Below, piece by piece: positions 24,277-32,872 of a DNA stretch of 34,676 bases. The notes beneath the pieces were generated by a model, which was not told the DNA's origin, did not search any database, and worked only from the letters and a program-made list of their open reading frames with translations. Positions within the stretch are counted from its first letter, which is position 1; every line of letters starts with the position of its first letter. Origin of the DNA: Lysobacterales bacterium (GTDB taxonomy: Bacteria; Pseudomonadota; Gammaproteobacteria; Xanthomonadales; Rhodanobacteraceae); contig JAFLDX010000009.1 of the NCBI GenBank assembly GCA_017302215.1, forward strand, positions 1 through 34,676. Direction: 5' to 3'. Both the position numbers and the translations under genes were made by a program.

Positions 24277-24897
24277 TCAGCGGCTCAGGGCACGGTAGTG
24301 CTCGAGCTCGGCGGCGAAGTCGAGCTTGGCTTTCTCGAGTTCGGCGATGCGTCGATCGACGACGCGATGTTGCGCCTCGATCTGTGCGCGCGTCACGCCG
24401 ATCAGGTCGGCGATGCGTTGCGGCACCGGCTTGCCTTCGCGCTCGATGTCGGCGGCCTGGCCGAGCTGTTCGGCGAGGTTGCGCTCCTGGCTCTGCAGGC
24501 CGATCTCCGCGCTGCGGATGTTCTGCTGCAGCATCTCGAGTTGCTGCTGATGCGCGCGCGCGAGTTCTTCCTCGTTCGGATAGGCCGCCAGCAACTGCTG
24601 GTCCTTGCGCAGCCGCGCCTCGGCATCGGCGCGTGCAGCCTGTTCCTTCGCGGCGATGGCCTTGGCCGCCGCGACCTGTTCGGGCGTCTTGGGTGCCTCG
24701 ACCCGCTTGATGACGATGCCCTGGGCGTTGATCACCTCGTAGCCGCGCTTGCCGGCGTCGGGCGGAAGCGCATCGGAGTAATGCAGGTTGCCCTCGGCAT
24801 CGCGCCACTTGTAGCGCGTGCCCTGGGCCAGAACCGGTGCAGCCAGGATGCCCGTGGCGGCGAGGGCGACGATGGCGCGAACGAGCGACGTGTGCAT
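24277..24897 (-). CDS. DUF4124-containing periplasmic coiled-coil protein
   Basis: The 206-residue product has a signal peptide (MHTSLVRAIVALAATGILAA, then PVLAQ). A DUF4124 domain follows (YKWRDAEGNLHYSDALPPDA), a small fold common in proteobacterial envelope proteins with no settled function. The rest (about residues 70-206) is a charged, Gln/Glu/Ala-rich helix, most likely a coiled coil. The ATG at 24897 has AAGGAG nine bases upstream; the ATG at 24903 is only three bases from it and less likely. It lies 60 bases after pyrE with its own -10 element, and 20 bases from the convergent algC stop. Confidence 0.88.
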   Translation of the reverse strand: MHTSLVRAIVALAATGILAAPVLAQGTRYKWRDAEGNLHYSDALPPDAGKRGYEVINAQGIVIKRVEAPKTPEQVAAAKAIAAKEQAARADAEARLRKDQQLLAAYPNEEELARAHQQQLEMLQQNIRSAEIGLQSQERNLAEQLGQAADIEREGKPVPQRIADLIGVTRAQIEAQHRVVDRRIAELEKAKLDFAAELEHYRALSR

Positions 24898-24919
24898 GGA
24901 CATGGTCTCCTTGCGCAAA

Positions 24920-24925
24920 AGTATA
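24920..24925 (-). promoter_or_regulatory. Candidate -10 element for the DUF4124 gene
   Basis: TATACT on the minus strand, in the context CCTATACTT, which is almost the same as upstream of the phosphohydrolase gene (19154-19159). Transcription would begin at or just before the ribosome-binding site. No clear -35. Confidence 0.4.
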
Positions 24926-24957
24926 GGCACGCGCCGCGACGAACGCAGCGGCGCCGG

Positions 24958-25602
24958 TCACACCCCGTAGCGCGCGCGGTAGTCGAGCAGGGCAGGTCGC
25001 ACCGCAGCGTACTCGTCGGGCCGTTCGCCGGTGTAGGCAAGCAGGTCGGTCAGGCGCGCGATCGCGATGACCGGAATGCCGAACTCCCGGGTCACTTCCT
25101 GCGTGGCCGACAGCTCGCCCTGGCCGCGCTCCTCGCGGTCGAGTGCGACGAGTACGCCGGCGGGCTGTGCGCCTCGCGCAGCCAGGAGAGCCAGCGACTC
25201 GCGGATCGCGGTGCCTGCGGTGATGACGTCGTCGACGATCAGTACGCGACCCGCGAGCGCCGCTCCGACGGTCAGGCCGCCCTCGCCGTGGGCCTTGGCC
25301 TCCTTGCGGTTGTAGGCGAAGCCGACATCGCGACCGTGTTCGCGGGCGAGCGCCGCGGCTGTCAGTGCGGCCAGCGGGATGCCCTTGTAGGCCGGTCCGA
25401 ACACGAGGTCGAAGCCGATGCCGGCGGCGGCAGCTGCCGCCGCATAGGCGCTGCCGAGGGCATCGAGCGCGCCGCCGCTGTCGAACAGGCCGGCGTTGAA
25501 GAAGTACGGGCTCGCGCGCCCGGACTTCAGCGTGAACTCGCCGAAGCGCAGCACGCGCCGGGCCAGGGCAAGGTCGAGGAAGCGGCGCTGGTAATCGTGC
25601 AT
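24958..25602 (-). CDS. pyrE: Orotate phosphoribosyltransferase
   Basis: The 214-residue enzyme converts orotate and PRPP to orotidine 5'-monophosphate in de novo pyrimidine synthesis. It has the family N-terminus ([20 protein letters not shown]), the [10 protein letters not shown] loop, the [15 protein letters not shown] flexible catalytic loop with its Lys residues, and the PRPP motif [13 protein letters not shown]. Length equals that of the Escherichia coli enzyme. It lies downstream of the glucan exporter gene, separated by a strong hairpin. In Pseudomonas pyrE adjoins crc; here the exporter gene stands between pyrE and xthA. Confidence 0.97.
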   Translation of the reverse strand: MHDYQRRFLDLALARRVLRFGEFTLKSGRASPYFFNAGLFDSGGALDALGSAYAAAAAAAGIGFDLVFGPAYKGIPLAALTAAALAREHGRDVGFAYNRKEAKAHGEGGLTVGAALAGRVLIVDDVITAGTAIRESLALLAARGAQPAGVLVALDREERGQGELSATQEVTREFGIPVIAIARLTDLLAYTGERPDEYAAVRPALLDYRARYGV

Positions 25603-25645
25603 CGGCGAGTTGTCCGGGGTCGACGCGGCATCTTAGCCGGGCTCG

Positions 25646-25678
25646 CCCGCCCGCGTGCCGGTCGTGCACGCGGGCGGG
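25646..25678. repeat. Perfect 13-bp hairpin between the exporter gene and pyrE
   Basis: CCCGCCCGCGTGC (25646-25658) is exactly complementary to 25666-25678, with a 7-base loop. There is no run of T residues on either side, so it is not a standard intrinsic terminator. It may stop or stabilise the exporter transcript before pyrE. Confidence 0.65.
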
Positions 25679-25698
25679 TGCGGCGCGGTCGGGGCCGC

Positions 25699-27480
25699 TC
25701 AGGCGACTTCGGCGAGCGGCACCGCTGCGGCTGGCGCCTCCTCCTTCGCGTCGGGAGCGAAGCGACCCTGCTGCGCGAGTTCGGCGAACAGGCCGTCGCG
25801 GGCGACCAGCTCGTCGAAGCTGCCCTGTTCGACCAGGCGACCGTGATCGAGCACGAGGATGAGATCCGCGTTGCGCACGGTCGACAGGCGATGGGCGATG
25901 ACGAAGGTCGTGCGCCCGTGCGCGAGGCCCGCGAGGGCGCGCTGGATGCGCGCCTCGGTGGCATTGTCGAGCGCGCTGGTCGCTTCGTCGAGGATCAGGA
26001 TCGGCGCGTCCTTGAGCATTGCCCGAGCGATCGACAGGCGCTGGCGCTCGCCGCCCGACAGCGAGCGCCCGCGTTCGGCCACCAGGGTTCCATAGCCTTC
26101 CGGCTTCTCGACGATGAAGCCGTGCGCCTCGGCCGCGCGTGCCGCCGACTCGACCGCGGCGTCGTCGGCTGTCGGGTTGGCGATGCGCAGATTGTCGAGG
26201 ATCGAGCGGTAGAACAGCCCGGGTTCCTGGAACACGACGCCGATGTTGCGCCGGAGCGCATCGAGGCGGATGTCGCGGATGTCGACGCCATCGATGCGGA
26301 TGTGCCCCTGCTGCGGGTCGTAGGCGCGATACAGCAGCGACAGCGCGGTCGTCTTGCCGGCGCCGGTCGGGCCGACCAGGGCCACGGTGCTGCCTGCCGG
26401 GGCCTTGAAGCTCAGGCTTTCGACCGCGGCACGGCCCTCGCCGTAACCGAAGCCGACGTCGTCGAAGACGACCTCGCCACGCAGGCGGCCGGGGTCGATC
26501 GCATCGATTCGTTCGACGATCGCCGGACGCTGGTCCAGAACTTCGAAATAGTTGCGCAGCGAATGGGTCTGGAAAAAGAGCGCCGAGATGAAGCCGGCGA
26601 ACTGCTCGAGGCGCCCGATCAGCATGAGCGAGAAGCCGACGAAACTGACGATGTTGCCGACGCTGACCTCGCCCTTGGCGTGCAGGCTCGCGCCGAGCGC
26701 GAAGATCGCGACCACGGTCAACGTGCTCGCCGTGCGATTGAGCACGGACAGGATGGCCCAGCCGTTGAGCACCGGGTACTGCGCATCCAGCACGCGCGCC
26801 ATCATCTGCTTGAGCGCCTTCACCTCGTCGCCGAGTCGCGTGAAGCTCTGCACCACGGTGACATTGCCGAACACGTCGCTCGCGCGGGCGGCGATCTCGT
26901 GGTGCAGCTGCTCGACCTCGGCCTGGGCCTTGTGCGTGCGACGCACGGTGATGGCGTTGAACGTCGCGAAGCAGACCATCAACGCGACCATGAGCAGGGC
27001 GAGCTTCCAGTTCATCCACAATGCGAGTGGAACCATCACGAAGATCGCGAGCAGGGTCGCGAGGTGTTCGCGGAAGAAGCCGAGCCACAGGCCGAACAGG
27101 TTCGACACGCCCGCGTTCATGACGCGGCCGAGCCGGCCCGTGTGGTTCTCGCCGTGGAAGGCGAGCGGAAGCGCAGCGGCGTGCTCGAAGAACGCCGTGA
27201 TGGCGGCGAGACGACGCCGATGCGCGAGGCGGTCGGCATGCAGCGACACCCACACGCCGGCGACGATGCCGGCGAAGCCGACCCCGGCCCAGAGCGCGAT
27301 GAGGCGCGGCGCGCCGGCGCCCTTGTCGGTCGACAAGGCATCGACGACCTGGCCGAACAGCATCGGTTCGAGGAAGAACACGCCGGCGAGGGCGAGGTTC
27401 GCGACGGCGAGGGTGATCGCCAGCTTCTTCTCGGGCGCCAGCAGCCCGAGCACGCGCAGGTACAGGCGCAGGATCGACAA
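25699..27480 (-). CDS. ndvA: Glucan ABC transporter, fused permease/ATPase, NdvA/ChvA family
   Basis: The 593-residue half-transporter has a six-helix membrane domain and an ATPase domain. Walker A is ALVGPTGAGKTTALSLLYRA near 377, the signature is SLSGGERQRLSIARAML, and Walker B is ILILDEATSALD with the switch His in VIAHRLSTVRNADLI. The membrane part (EPMLFGQVVDALS, LFGLWLGFFREHLATLLAIF, LDAQYPVLNGWAILSVLNRT) resembles rhizobial NdvA/ChvA, which export cyclic beta-1,2-glucan. The TTG at 27480 is inferred as start because MSILRLYLRVLGLLAPEKK aligns with the family N-terminus; the ribosome-binding site is weak and a GTG further upstream is possible. No glucan synthase is in the window, so the substrate is unproven. 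Confidence 0.85.
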   Translation of the reverse strand: MSILRLYLRVLGLLAPEKKLAITLAVANLALAGVFFLEPMLFGQVVDALSTDKGAGAPRLIALWAGVGFAGIVAGVWVSLHADRLAHRRRLAAITAFFEHAAALPLAFHGENHTGRLGRVMNAGVSNLFGLWLGFFREHLATLLAIFVMVPLALWMNWKLALLMVALMVCFATFNAITVRRTHKAQAEVEQLHHEIAARASDVFGNVTVVQSFTRLGDEVKALKQMMARVLDAQYPVLNGWAILSVLNRTASTLTVVAIFALGASLHAKGEVSVGNIVSFVGFSLMLIGRLEQFAGFISALFFQTHSLRNYFEVLDQRPAIVERIDAIDPGRLRGEVVFDDVGFGYGEGRAAVESLSFKAPAGSTVALVGPTGAGKTTALSLLYRAYDPQQGHIRIDGVDIRDIRLDALRRNIGVVFQEPGLFYRSILDNLRIANPTADDAAVESAARAAEAHGFIVEKPEGYGTLVAERGRSLSGGERQRLSIARAMLKDAPILILDEATSALDNATEARIQRALAGLAHGRTTFVIAHRLSTVRNADLILVLDHGRLVEQGSFDELVARDGLFAELAQQGRFAPDAKEEAPAAAVPLAEVA

Positions 27481-27630
27481 CGGAGTGGTTTCCCGGAGGG
27501 TCGCGCAATCGCGGCGCGCATTGATGCATCCGCCGGGTAAGGGCACGCTGAATGGAAGCCTGTTGACGCAAATTTTTTCACGGTGACCCGCGGGCGAATC
27601 GGCATCGCTCGCGCGCCGGCGCGATTCGGC

Positions 27631-27659
27631 TTGGCGAGCACCGGCGCGGGGGCTAGGCT
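27631..27659 (+). promoter_or_regulatory. Candidate promoter for xthA
   Basis: TTGGCG (27631-27636) and TAGGCT (27654-27659) are separated by 17 bases, 29 bases before the ATG. The -35 is fair and the -10 weak. Confidence 0.4.
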
Positions 27660-27688
27660 GTGGTTCCCCGGCCCGGAACAGCAACGCG

Positions 27689-28489
27689 ATGCGCATCATC
27701 AGCTTCAACGCCAACGGCATCCGCTCGGCGGCAAACAAGGGCTTCTTCGATTGGCTGCGCCAGCAGGACGCCGATGTCACCTGCATCCAGGAGACCAAGG
27801 CCCAGGAGGATCAGCTGGGCGATCCGATGTTCCGCCCCGACGGTCACCACAGCTTCTACCGTGACGCGGTGACGAAGAAGGGCTACAGCGGTGTCGCCAT
27901 CTATTCAAGGCGCGAGCCGGACGAGGTCCTGACCAGGCTCGGTTGGGCTCCGTTCGACGATGAAGGGCGCTACATCGAGGCGCGCTACGGCAAGCTCAGC
28001 GTCGTTTCGTTTTACGTCCCGTCGGGCTCGTCCGGCGACGAGCGCCAGGGATTCAAGTACGAGTGCATGGACTTCCTCGCGCCGATCTTCGCGAAATGGC
28101 TGAAGAGCGGGCGCGACTACGTGCTGTGCGGCGACTGGAACATCGTGCGTGCACGCAACGACATCCGCAACTGGTCGTCGAACCAGAAGAACTCGGGTTG
28201 CCTTCCGCGTGAACGGGCCTGGCTCAATGGATTGATCGACGATGCCTGCGGTGATGGCACGCCGGCGCCGGACGGCGGCTGGGTCGATACGTTCCGCGCC
28301 TTGCGTCCGCAGGGGGTCGAGTACACGTGGTGGTCCAACCGCGGCGCGGCGCGCGCCAACAACGTCGGTTGGCGCATCGACTATCAGATCGTGACACCTT
28401 CGCTGCGCAGCGTCTTGCGCGACTGCCGGATCACGGCGACGCCACGGTTCTCCGATCACGCGCCGTACGCGGTCGACTACGCGCTCTGA
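27689..28489 (+). CDS. xthA: Exodeoxyribonuclease III / AP endonuclease
   Basis: The 266-residue enzyme belongs to the exonuclease III branch of the endonuclease/exonuclease/phosphatase fold and would cut DNA at abasic sites in base excision repair. The catalytic set is complete: Asn7 (SFNANGIRSA), Glu35 (CIQETKAQ), the Asp and Asn of CGDWNIVRARND near 149-151, the Asp of GWRIDYQIVTP, and the Asp-His of FSDHAPYAVDY at the C-terminus. The Pseudomonas homologue near pyrE is Crc, a catabolite-repression factor that lost these residues. This gene occupies that position but appears to be an active nuclease. It overlaps the convergent ampG by 13 bases. Confidence 0.93.
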   Translation: MRIISFNANGIRSAANKGFFDWLRQQDADVTCIQETKAQEDQLGDPMFRPDGHHSFYRDAVTKKGYSGVAIYSRREPDEVLTRLGWAPFDDEGRYIEARYGKLSVVSFYVPSGSSGDERQGFKYECMDFLAPIFAKWLKSGRDYVLCGDWNIVRARNDIRNWSSNQKNSGCLPRERAWLNGLIDDACGDGTPAPDGGWVDTFRALRPQGVEYTWWSNRGAARANNVGWRIDYQIVTPSLRSVLRDCRITATPRFSDHAPYAVDYAL

Positions 28490-29832
28490 GTCTTCGTGCC
28501 GTCGGACGCGCCGCCGTCCGTGGCGGCGCGGATATCGTCCTCGGCAATGGCCGCGTCGACCAGGCCCGTTCGCATCAGCCAGGCGAACAGCACGATGCCG
28601 GGCAGTGCCGCCACCGTCGTCAGCAGATAGAAGTCGACGTAGCCGAACTGCTCGATCAGGCGTCCGGCCGTGGTGCCGGTGACGAGTCGCCCGACGACCG
28701 ACGCGGCCGCCGAGAACAGGGCGAACTGCGTGGCCGTGAACGACAGGTTGCACAGCGCGGACAGGTAGGCGACGACGACCACGCCGCCGATTCCGCTGGC
28801 GAAGTTCTCGAAGCCGATCGTGAAAGCGAGGAAACAGTTGCTGTGGCCGAGCGCGGCCAGCGCGGCGAAGGAAAGGTTCGAAGCGCCCATCAGCACGAGG
28901 CTGGCGAGCACCGAGCGCTTGAGGCCGAGGCGCGCGTAGACGATGCCGCCGACGAAGATGCCGGCCAGATAGGCGAGGAAACCGAAACCGACGTCGTAGG
29001 TGGCGATTTCCTCGTTGCTGAAGCCGAGGTCGTCGAGCAGGAGGCGCACGGTCAGGTTGGCCAGTGTGTCGCCGATCTTGTGGAGCAGGATGAAGAGCAG
29101 GACCAGCCAGGCTCCGCGCCGACGGAAGAACTCGGTGAGCGGCGCAATGACGGAGCCGAGCAGTTCACCGAAACCACGGCTGCGCAGCGGTGGGCGGTGG
29201 CGGCTCGGCTCGCCGAGCCAGAGCCCGGCGACGATGGCAGGCAATGCGAACACCGTGCAGCAGAGGTAGGCGAGGGTCCACCCGGCGGGCCCGGCGACGA
29301 GCAGGGCAAGCGCGCCAGCAGATACCGAGCCGATGCGCCAGCCGTATTGCGACATGCCCGAGCCGACGCCGAGCTGGTGCGGCTCGAGCAACTCGATGCG
29401 GTAGGCGTCGATCACGATGTCGAAGGTCGCGCCCGCCACACCCACCGCGACCGCGGCGGCGGCGACCTCGGCGAGTCGTGCCTGCGGATCGACGAGGGCC
29501 AGCCAGGCGACCGCACCAACGACGCCGAGCGCGGACAACCACAGCCACGAGCGCCGATGGCCGAAGCGGCCGATCAGCGGCAGGCGCAGGCGGTCGACCA
29601 ACGGCGCCCACAGGAACTTGAGGTTGTAGACCAGGAAGGCCAGCGCGAACGCGGTCACGCTCTTCTTGTCGATCCCTGCCTGGGCCAGGCGCGTCGTCAG
29701 CGTCGCGCCGATCATCGCGTACGGAAAGCCCGACGACATGCCGAGCAACAGGGCGCCGAGCGGGGCAGGTTCGAGGTAGGGGCGGAGCAGGGCGGGAAGG
29801 CCAGCACGACTGACCGCGGCGGGTGGATTCAT
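28477..29832 (-). CDS. ampG: AmpG-family muropeptide MFS permease
   Basis: The 451-residue inner-membrane protein has about 12-14 hydrophobic helices and AmpG-like sequence: LLLGMSSGFPYAMIGATLTT near the N-terminus, YNLKFLWAPLVDRLRLPLIG, GHRRSWLW, ATFDIVIDAYRIELL and LLLDDLGFSNEEIATYDVGF in the middle. AmpG imports GlcNAc-1,6-anhydroMurNAc peptides released by lytic transglycosylases, the entry step of peptidoglycan recycling and of AmpC induction. The ATG at 29832 (MNPPAAVSRAGLP) is chosen without a clear ribosome-binding site. anmK and an M23 peptidase lie upstream on the same strand. Confidence 0.9.
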   Translation of the reverse strand: MNPPAAVSRAGLPALLRPYLEPAPLGALLLGMSSGFPYAMIGATLTTRLAQAGIDKKSVTAFALAFLVYNLKFLWAPLVDRLRLPLIGRFGHRRSWLWLSALGVVGAVAWLALVDPQARLAEVAAAAVAVGVAGATFDIVIDAYRIELLEPHQLGVGSGMSQYGWRIGSVSAGALALLVAGPAGWTLAYLCCTVFALPAIVAGLWLGEPSRHRPPLRSRGFGELLGSVIAPLTEFFRRRGAWLVLLFILLHKIGDTLANLTVRLLLDDLGFSNEEIATYDVGFGFLAYLAGIFVGGIVYARLGLKRSVLASLVLMGASNLSFAALAALGHSNCFLAFTIGFENFASGIGGVVVVAYLSALCNLSFTATQFALFSAAASVVGRLVTGTTAGRLIEQFGYVDFYLLTTVAALPGIVLFAWLMRTGLVDAAIAEDDIRAATDGGASDGTKTQSA

Positions 29833-29948
29833 GGGCGGGCATGCTAGCGGATCGCAGCGCCGGCCGGCGCCAGCCACGGTTCGCGATGGCCGTTCGGGAT
29901 CGTGCGTCCGTTTGCTGACACAATCGACCGCTCGCGGAGAGTTCCGAC

Positions 29949-30239
29949 ATGGCCGAGCTGCTGCTCAAGGACATCGACGAGGAAACGATGGCGCGCCTGC
30001 GAGCGGCGGCGAGCGAGCGCGCCTGCACGATCGAGGACATCGGAGTCCGCGCGCTGCGCTTCGCGTTCGGACTCGGCATCGAGGACTTCGCGCCGCGTGA
30101 TCGCCAGGACATCGCGACGCTGCGCGGCGTGTGGAACCAGGGCGAGAACCAGGCGTTCCGTGAAGCGATCGAAGCGTTCAAACAGGTTGATTCGGGCCCT
30201 TCGTTCGAGGCGCGGGCCGCGCGACGCAAGGATCGGTAG
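29949..30239 (+). CDS. Ribbon-helix-helix protein, orphan FitA/VapB-like
   Basis: The 96-residue product begins MAELLLKDIDEETMARLRAA, with the strand-helix-helix pattern of FitA/VapB-type DNA-binding proteins; the C-terminal half is charged and helical. GGAGAG stands about seven bases before the ATG, so it is likely translated. Unlike the pair at 1857-2559 it has no toxin beside it: the next gene on each side is on the other strand (ampG and anmK). It may be a lone antitoxin or a local repressor of the flanking peptidoglycan-recycling genes; the sequence does not decide. Confidence 0.78.
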   Translation: MAELLLKDIDEETMARLRAAASERACTIEDIGVRALRFAFGLGIEDFAPRDRQDIATLRGVWNQGENQAFREAIEAFKQVDSGPSFEARAARRKDR

Positions 30240-30271
30240 TCGATCGGCGGAATCGCCGTGGACCAGGTCGA

Positions 30272-31390
30272 TCAGCCGCGTGGAGGCGGCGCATGGATTG
30301 CGCCGAGCAGGCGCGGACCACGCGCCCCGGTGACATCTTCGCGGTTGCCGGGTCGGCCGGCCAGGCGTTCGCGTGCGAGCCAGGCGAACAGCGCGGCCTC
30401 GACGAAATCCGGGTCGAGCCCGGACTCGGCGGTCGTGACGAGCGGGACGGGCGCGATCGCCGCGGCGATCGCATCCATCAGCAACGGGTTGTGGACGCCG
30501 CCACCACAGGCGTGCACGCGCGTTGCCGACGGCATCGCTGCGCGCAGGGCGTCCGCGATCGTGCGTGCGCTCAGGATGACGAGGGTTGCCTGCACGTCTG
30601 CAGCGCGCAGCGGCGCGCCATCAAGGTGTGCCTCGAGCCATGCGAGATTGAAATGTTCGCGACCGGTGCTTTTCGGCGCGTGAAGCGCGAAGTACGGATC
30701 GGCGAGCAGCCGGTTCAGCAACTCCGGAACGACGGTCCCGCCCGCAGCCCAAATGCCGCCTTCATCGCGCGCCGTGCCGAGATGGCGCTCTGCCCAGGCA
30801 TCGAGCAGTGCATTGGCGGGACCGGTGTCGAAGCCGATCAGCGAGGTCCCGCGACCGATCAGGCTGAGGTTGGCGATGCCGCCGAGATTGAGGACCGCAC
30901 ACGGCGCGCTGCCGCCGAACACCGCCGCGTGGAGCGCGGGAGCGAGTGGCGCCCCCTGTCCACCCGCGGCGACATCGGCGCGACGGAAATCGGCGACCGT
31001 GAGGATGCCGGTGCGCTCGGCGATGACGGCGCCGTCGCCGATCTGCAGGGAGAAGGGACATGCACCTTGCGGTCGGTGGCGCACGGTCTGGCCGTGTGAT
31101 CCGATCGCCGCGATCCGCGAGCGCGCGCACCCGCTGGCCTCGAGCAGTGCGTCGACGGATTCCGCGAAGCAGTGCCCGACCTCGACGTCGAGCGCGCCGT
31201 ACTCATCCAGGGGAATCGATGCACCCGGCGCCGTGAGCGCGAGCAGGCGCTCGCGCAGGGCGGCAGGGTAAGGCGTCGTCGCGGCGGCGAGGATCTCGAG
31301 CCCCGGTTCGAAGCGCACGACGGCCGCATCGACGCCGTCGGCGCTCGTTCCCGAAATCAGGCCGATGTACAGGTCGCTGGGTGTGGCCAC
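30272..31390 (-). CDS. anmK: Anhydro-N-acetylmuramic acid kinase
   Basis: The 372-residue kinase opens and phosphorylates 1,6-anhydroMurNAc to MurNAc-6-phosphate in peptidoglycan recycling. Family motifs are YIGLISGTSADGVDAAVV at the N-terminus, GSHGQTVRHRP, the catalytic-Asp region TVADFRRADVAAGGQGAPL, AVLNLGGIANLSLI, GFDTGPANALLDAW and ACGGGVHNPLLM near the C-terminus. The start is the GTG at 31390, giving the family N-terminus, 10 bases after the M23 peptidase stop, so the two genes form an operon. AmpG, which brings in the substrate precursor, lies downstream. Confidence 0.95.
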   Translation of the reverse strand: MATPSDLYIGLISGTSADGVDAAVVRFEPGLEILAAATTPYPAALRERLLALTAPGASIPLDEYGALDVEVGHCFAESVDALLEASGCARSRIAAIGSHGQTVRHRPQGACPFSLQIGDGAVIAERTGILTVADFRRADVAAGGQGAPLAPALHAAVFGGSAPCAVLNLGGIANLSLIGRGTSLIGFDTGPANALLDAWAERHLGTARDEGGIWAAGGTVVPELLNRLLADPYFALHAPKSTGREHFNLAWLEAHLDGAPLRAADVQATLVILSARTIADALRAAMPSATRVHACGGGVHNPLLMDAIAAAIAPVPLVTTAESGLDPDFVEAALFAWLARERLAGRPGNREDVTGARGPRLLGAIHAPPPRG

Positions 31391-31400
31391 CGAAACGTCT

Positions 31401-32846
31401 TCAGTCGTTGCGTGCGAGCCGGATCGTGTCGACGAACTTGAGGCGCGCGAGCAGTGGCGCCGAGCGCGACTTGAACTGCGCGAGCTCGGTGGCCGGCAAT
31501 GGCTCTTCCTTCGGCAGGGTGACCGTCAGCGGATCGCGATGCTGGCCGTCCAGGCGGAACTCGTAGTGCAGATGCGGCCCGCTCGCCAGCCCGGTCATGC
31601 CGACATAGCCGATCACCTGACCCTGGCTGACGCGCTGACCGACCTTGGTGCTGGCGAACTTCGACATGTGCCCGTACAGCGTGGTGTACTTGCCGTTGTG
31701 CTGGACGATCACGACGTTGCCGTACCCGTTCTGCCAGCCGCGAAACATGACCTTGCCGTCGCCAGCCGCGCGGATCGGGGTGCCGGTCGGAGCGGCGTAA
31801 TCGACGCCGCGGTGCGCGCGCATCTTGCCGAGGATCGGATGCATGCGCCCCGCGCTGAAGCGCGAGGAGATGCGCGTGAACTCGACCGGCGTGCGCAGGA
31901 ATGCCTTGCGCAGGGGACGCCCGTCCTCGGTGTAGAAAAGGGTTTCGCCCTGCGCGTTCGTGTAGCGGATGGCCGTGTAGCGCTTGCCCTGGTTGACGAA
32001 CGTGGCGGCGACGATGTCGCCGGCGCGCAGGCGCTCGCCCTCGCGATAGATCTCGTCGTAGATCACGCTGAAGCTGTCGCCTTCGCGGAGGTCCTGGGCG
32101 AAGTCGATGTCGTAGCCGAAGGCATTCGCCAGCTTGAGCGTCATCAGGTCGCTCATGCCGGCCTGGTCGCCGGCGTCGAAAAGCGAACTCGTGATGACGC
32201 CATGCGCGACCTGCACGCGACGCTCGATGGCGCGGTCGGTGGCGACTTCCGCAACGCCAGCCGGCGTGAAGTTCAGGATGACGCGGGTGGCGTCGTCACG
32301 GTCGAAGCGCATCGCGCGCAGGACGCCCGCATCGTCGATGTCGAAGCCGAACTCGTCGCCGGGACGGATGCGACGCAGTGCAGTAGCGTCCTTCTGCGTA
32401 TCGAGCGCACGTTGGAGGTCGTTCGGACTGAGACCCTGCTCGCGAAAGATGTCGGAGAGCGTCTGCCCGGCGCGCACGGTGGCGATGCGCCAGGCAGGCT
32501 CGTCCATGCCGTAGGCGGCGAGCCCCGCGATGCCCGCCTCCGCCTGGGCTCCGGCGGGCAGCGGCGGAACATCAAGCGCGAGCGTTCGGAACGCGATTTC
32601 GGCCCCTTCGTTGCGCGTGGCGCTGGCGAAGGTTGGCATGATGATGCCGGCGAGGACGACGAGCAGGAGCGCGGTGCCACCGAGTATCCAGTGCTCGCGA
32701 CGCCACGACACCGGTGCGGTGGCGACGTTCTGCAGGAACGTCCAGGTCTGGTTGCGCAGGTAGAAATTGAAATGCTGGCGCTGGGCGCGACGGCGCAGGG
32801 CGAGCCGACGGACATTGCGGCGCGTGTTCTGGTTCGACTCGGTCAC
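31401..32846 (-). CDS. M23 peptidoglycan endopeptidase (MepM-like)
   Basis: The 481-residue protein has a basic cytoplasmic start, one transmembrane helix (about 54-74: HWILGGTALLLVVLAGIIM), a LysM/OapA-like region from about 120 (ATVRAGQTLSDIFREQGLS), a middle Csd3-like part, and a C-terminal M23 metallopeptidase. The zinc site is complete, with MRAHRGVDYAAPTGTPI (His and Asp, near 343) and SGPHLHYEFRLDG (near 422). Such enzymes cut peptide cross-links so that the sacculus can grow. The GTG at 32846 is the start, with a well-formed promoter just upstream. The M23-anmK order beside tyrS is shared with other gammaproteobacteria as I recall. Confidence 0.93.
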   Translation of the reverse strand: MTESNQNTRRNVRRLALRRRAQRQHFNFYLRNQTWTFLQNVATAPVSWRREHWILGGTALLLVVLAGIIMPTFASATRNEGAEIAFRTLALDVPPLPAGAQAEAGIAGLAAYGMDEPAWRIATVRAGQTLSDIFREQGLSPNDLQRALDTQKDATALRRIRPGDEFGFDIDDAGVLRAMRFDRDDATRVILNFTPAGVAEVATDRAIERRVQVAHGVITSSLFDAGDQAGMSDLMTLKLANAFGYDIDFAQDLREGDSFSVIYDEIYREGERLRAGDIVAATFVNQGKRYTAIRYTNAQGETLFYTEDGRPLRKAFLRTPVEFTRISSRFSAGRMHPILGKMRAHRGVDYAAPTGTPIRAAGDGKVMFRGWQNGYGNVVIVQHNGKYTTLYGHMSKFASTKVGQRVSQGQVIGYVGMTGLASGPHLHYEFRLDGQHRDPLTVTLPKEEPLPATELAQFKSRSAPLLARLKFVDTIRLARND

Positions 32847-32872
32847 GATCGCGTTCCGGCGGCTGGCCGCGT

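Noticed and set aside
24100-27540. An 1146-codon plus-strand frame across the DUF4124, pyrE and exporter genes
   Set aside because: It is antisense to three well-supported genes and shows no family motif. Long opposite frames are expected in GC-rich DNA.
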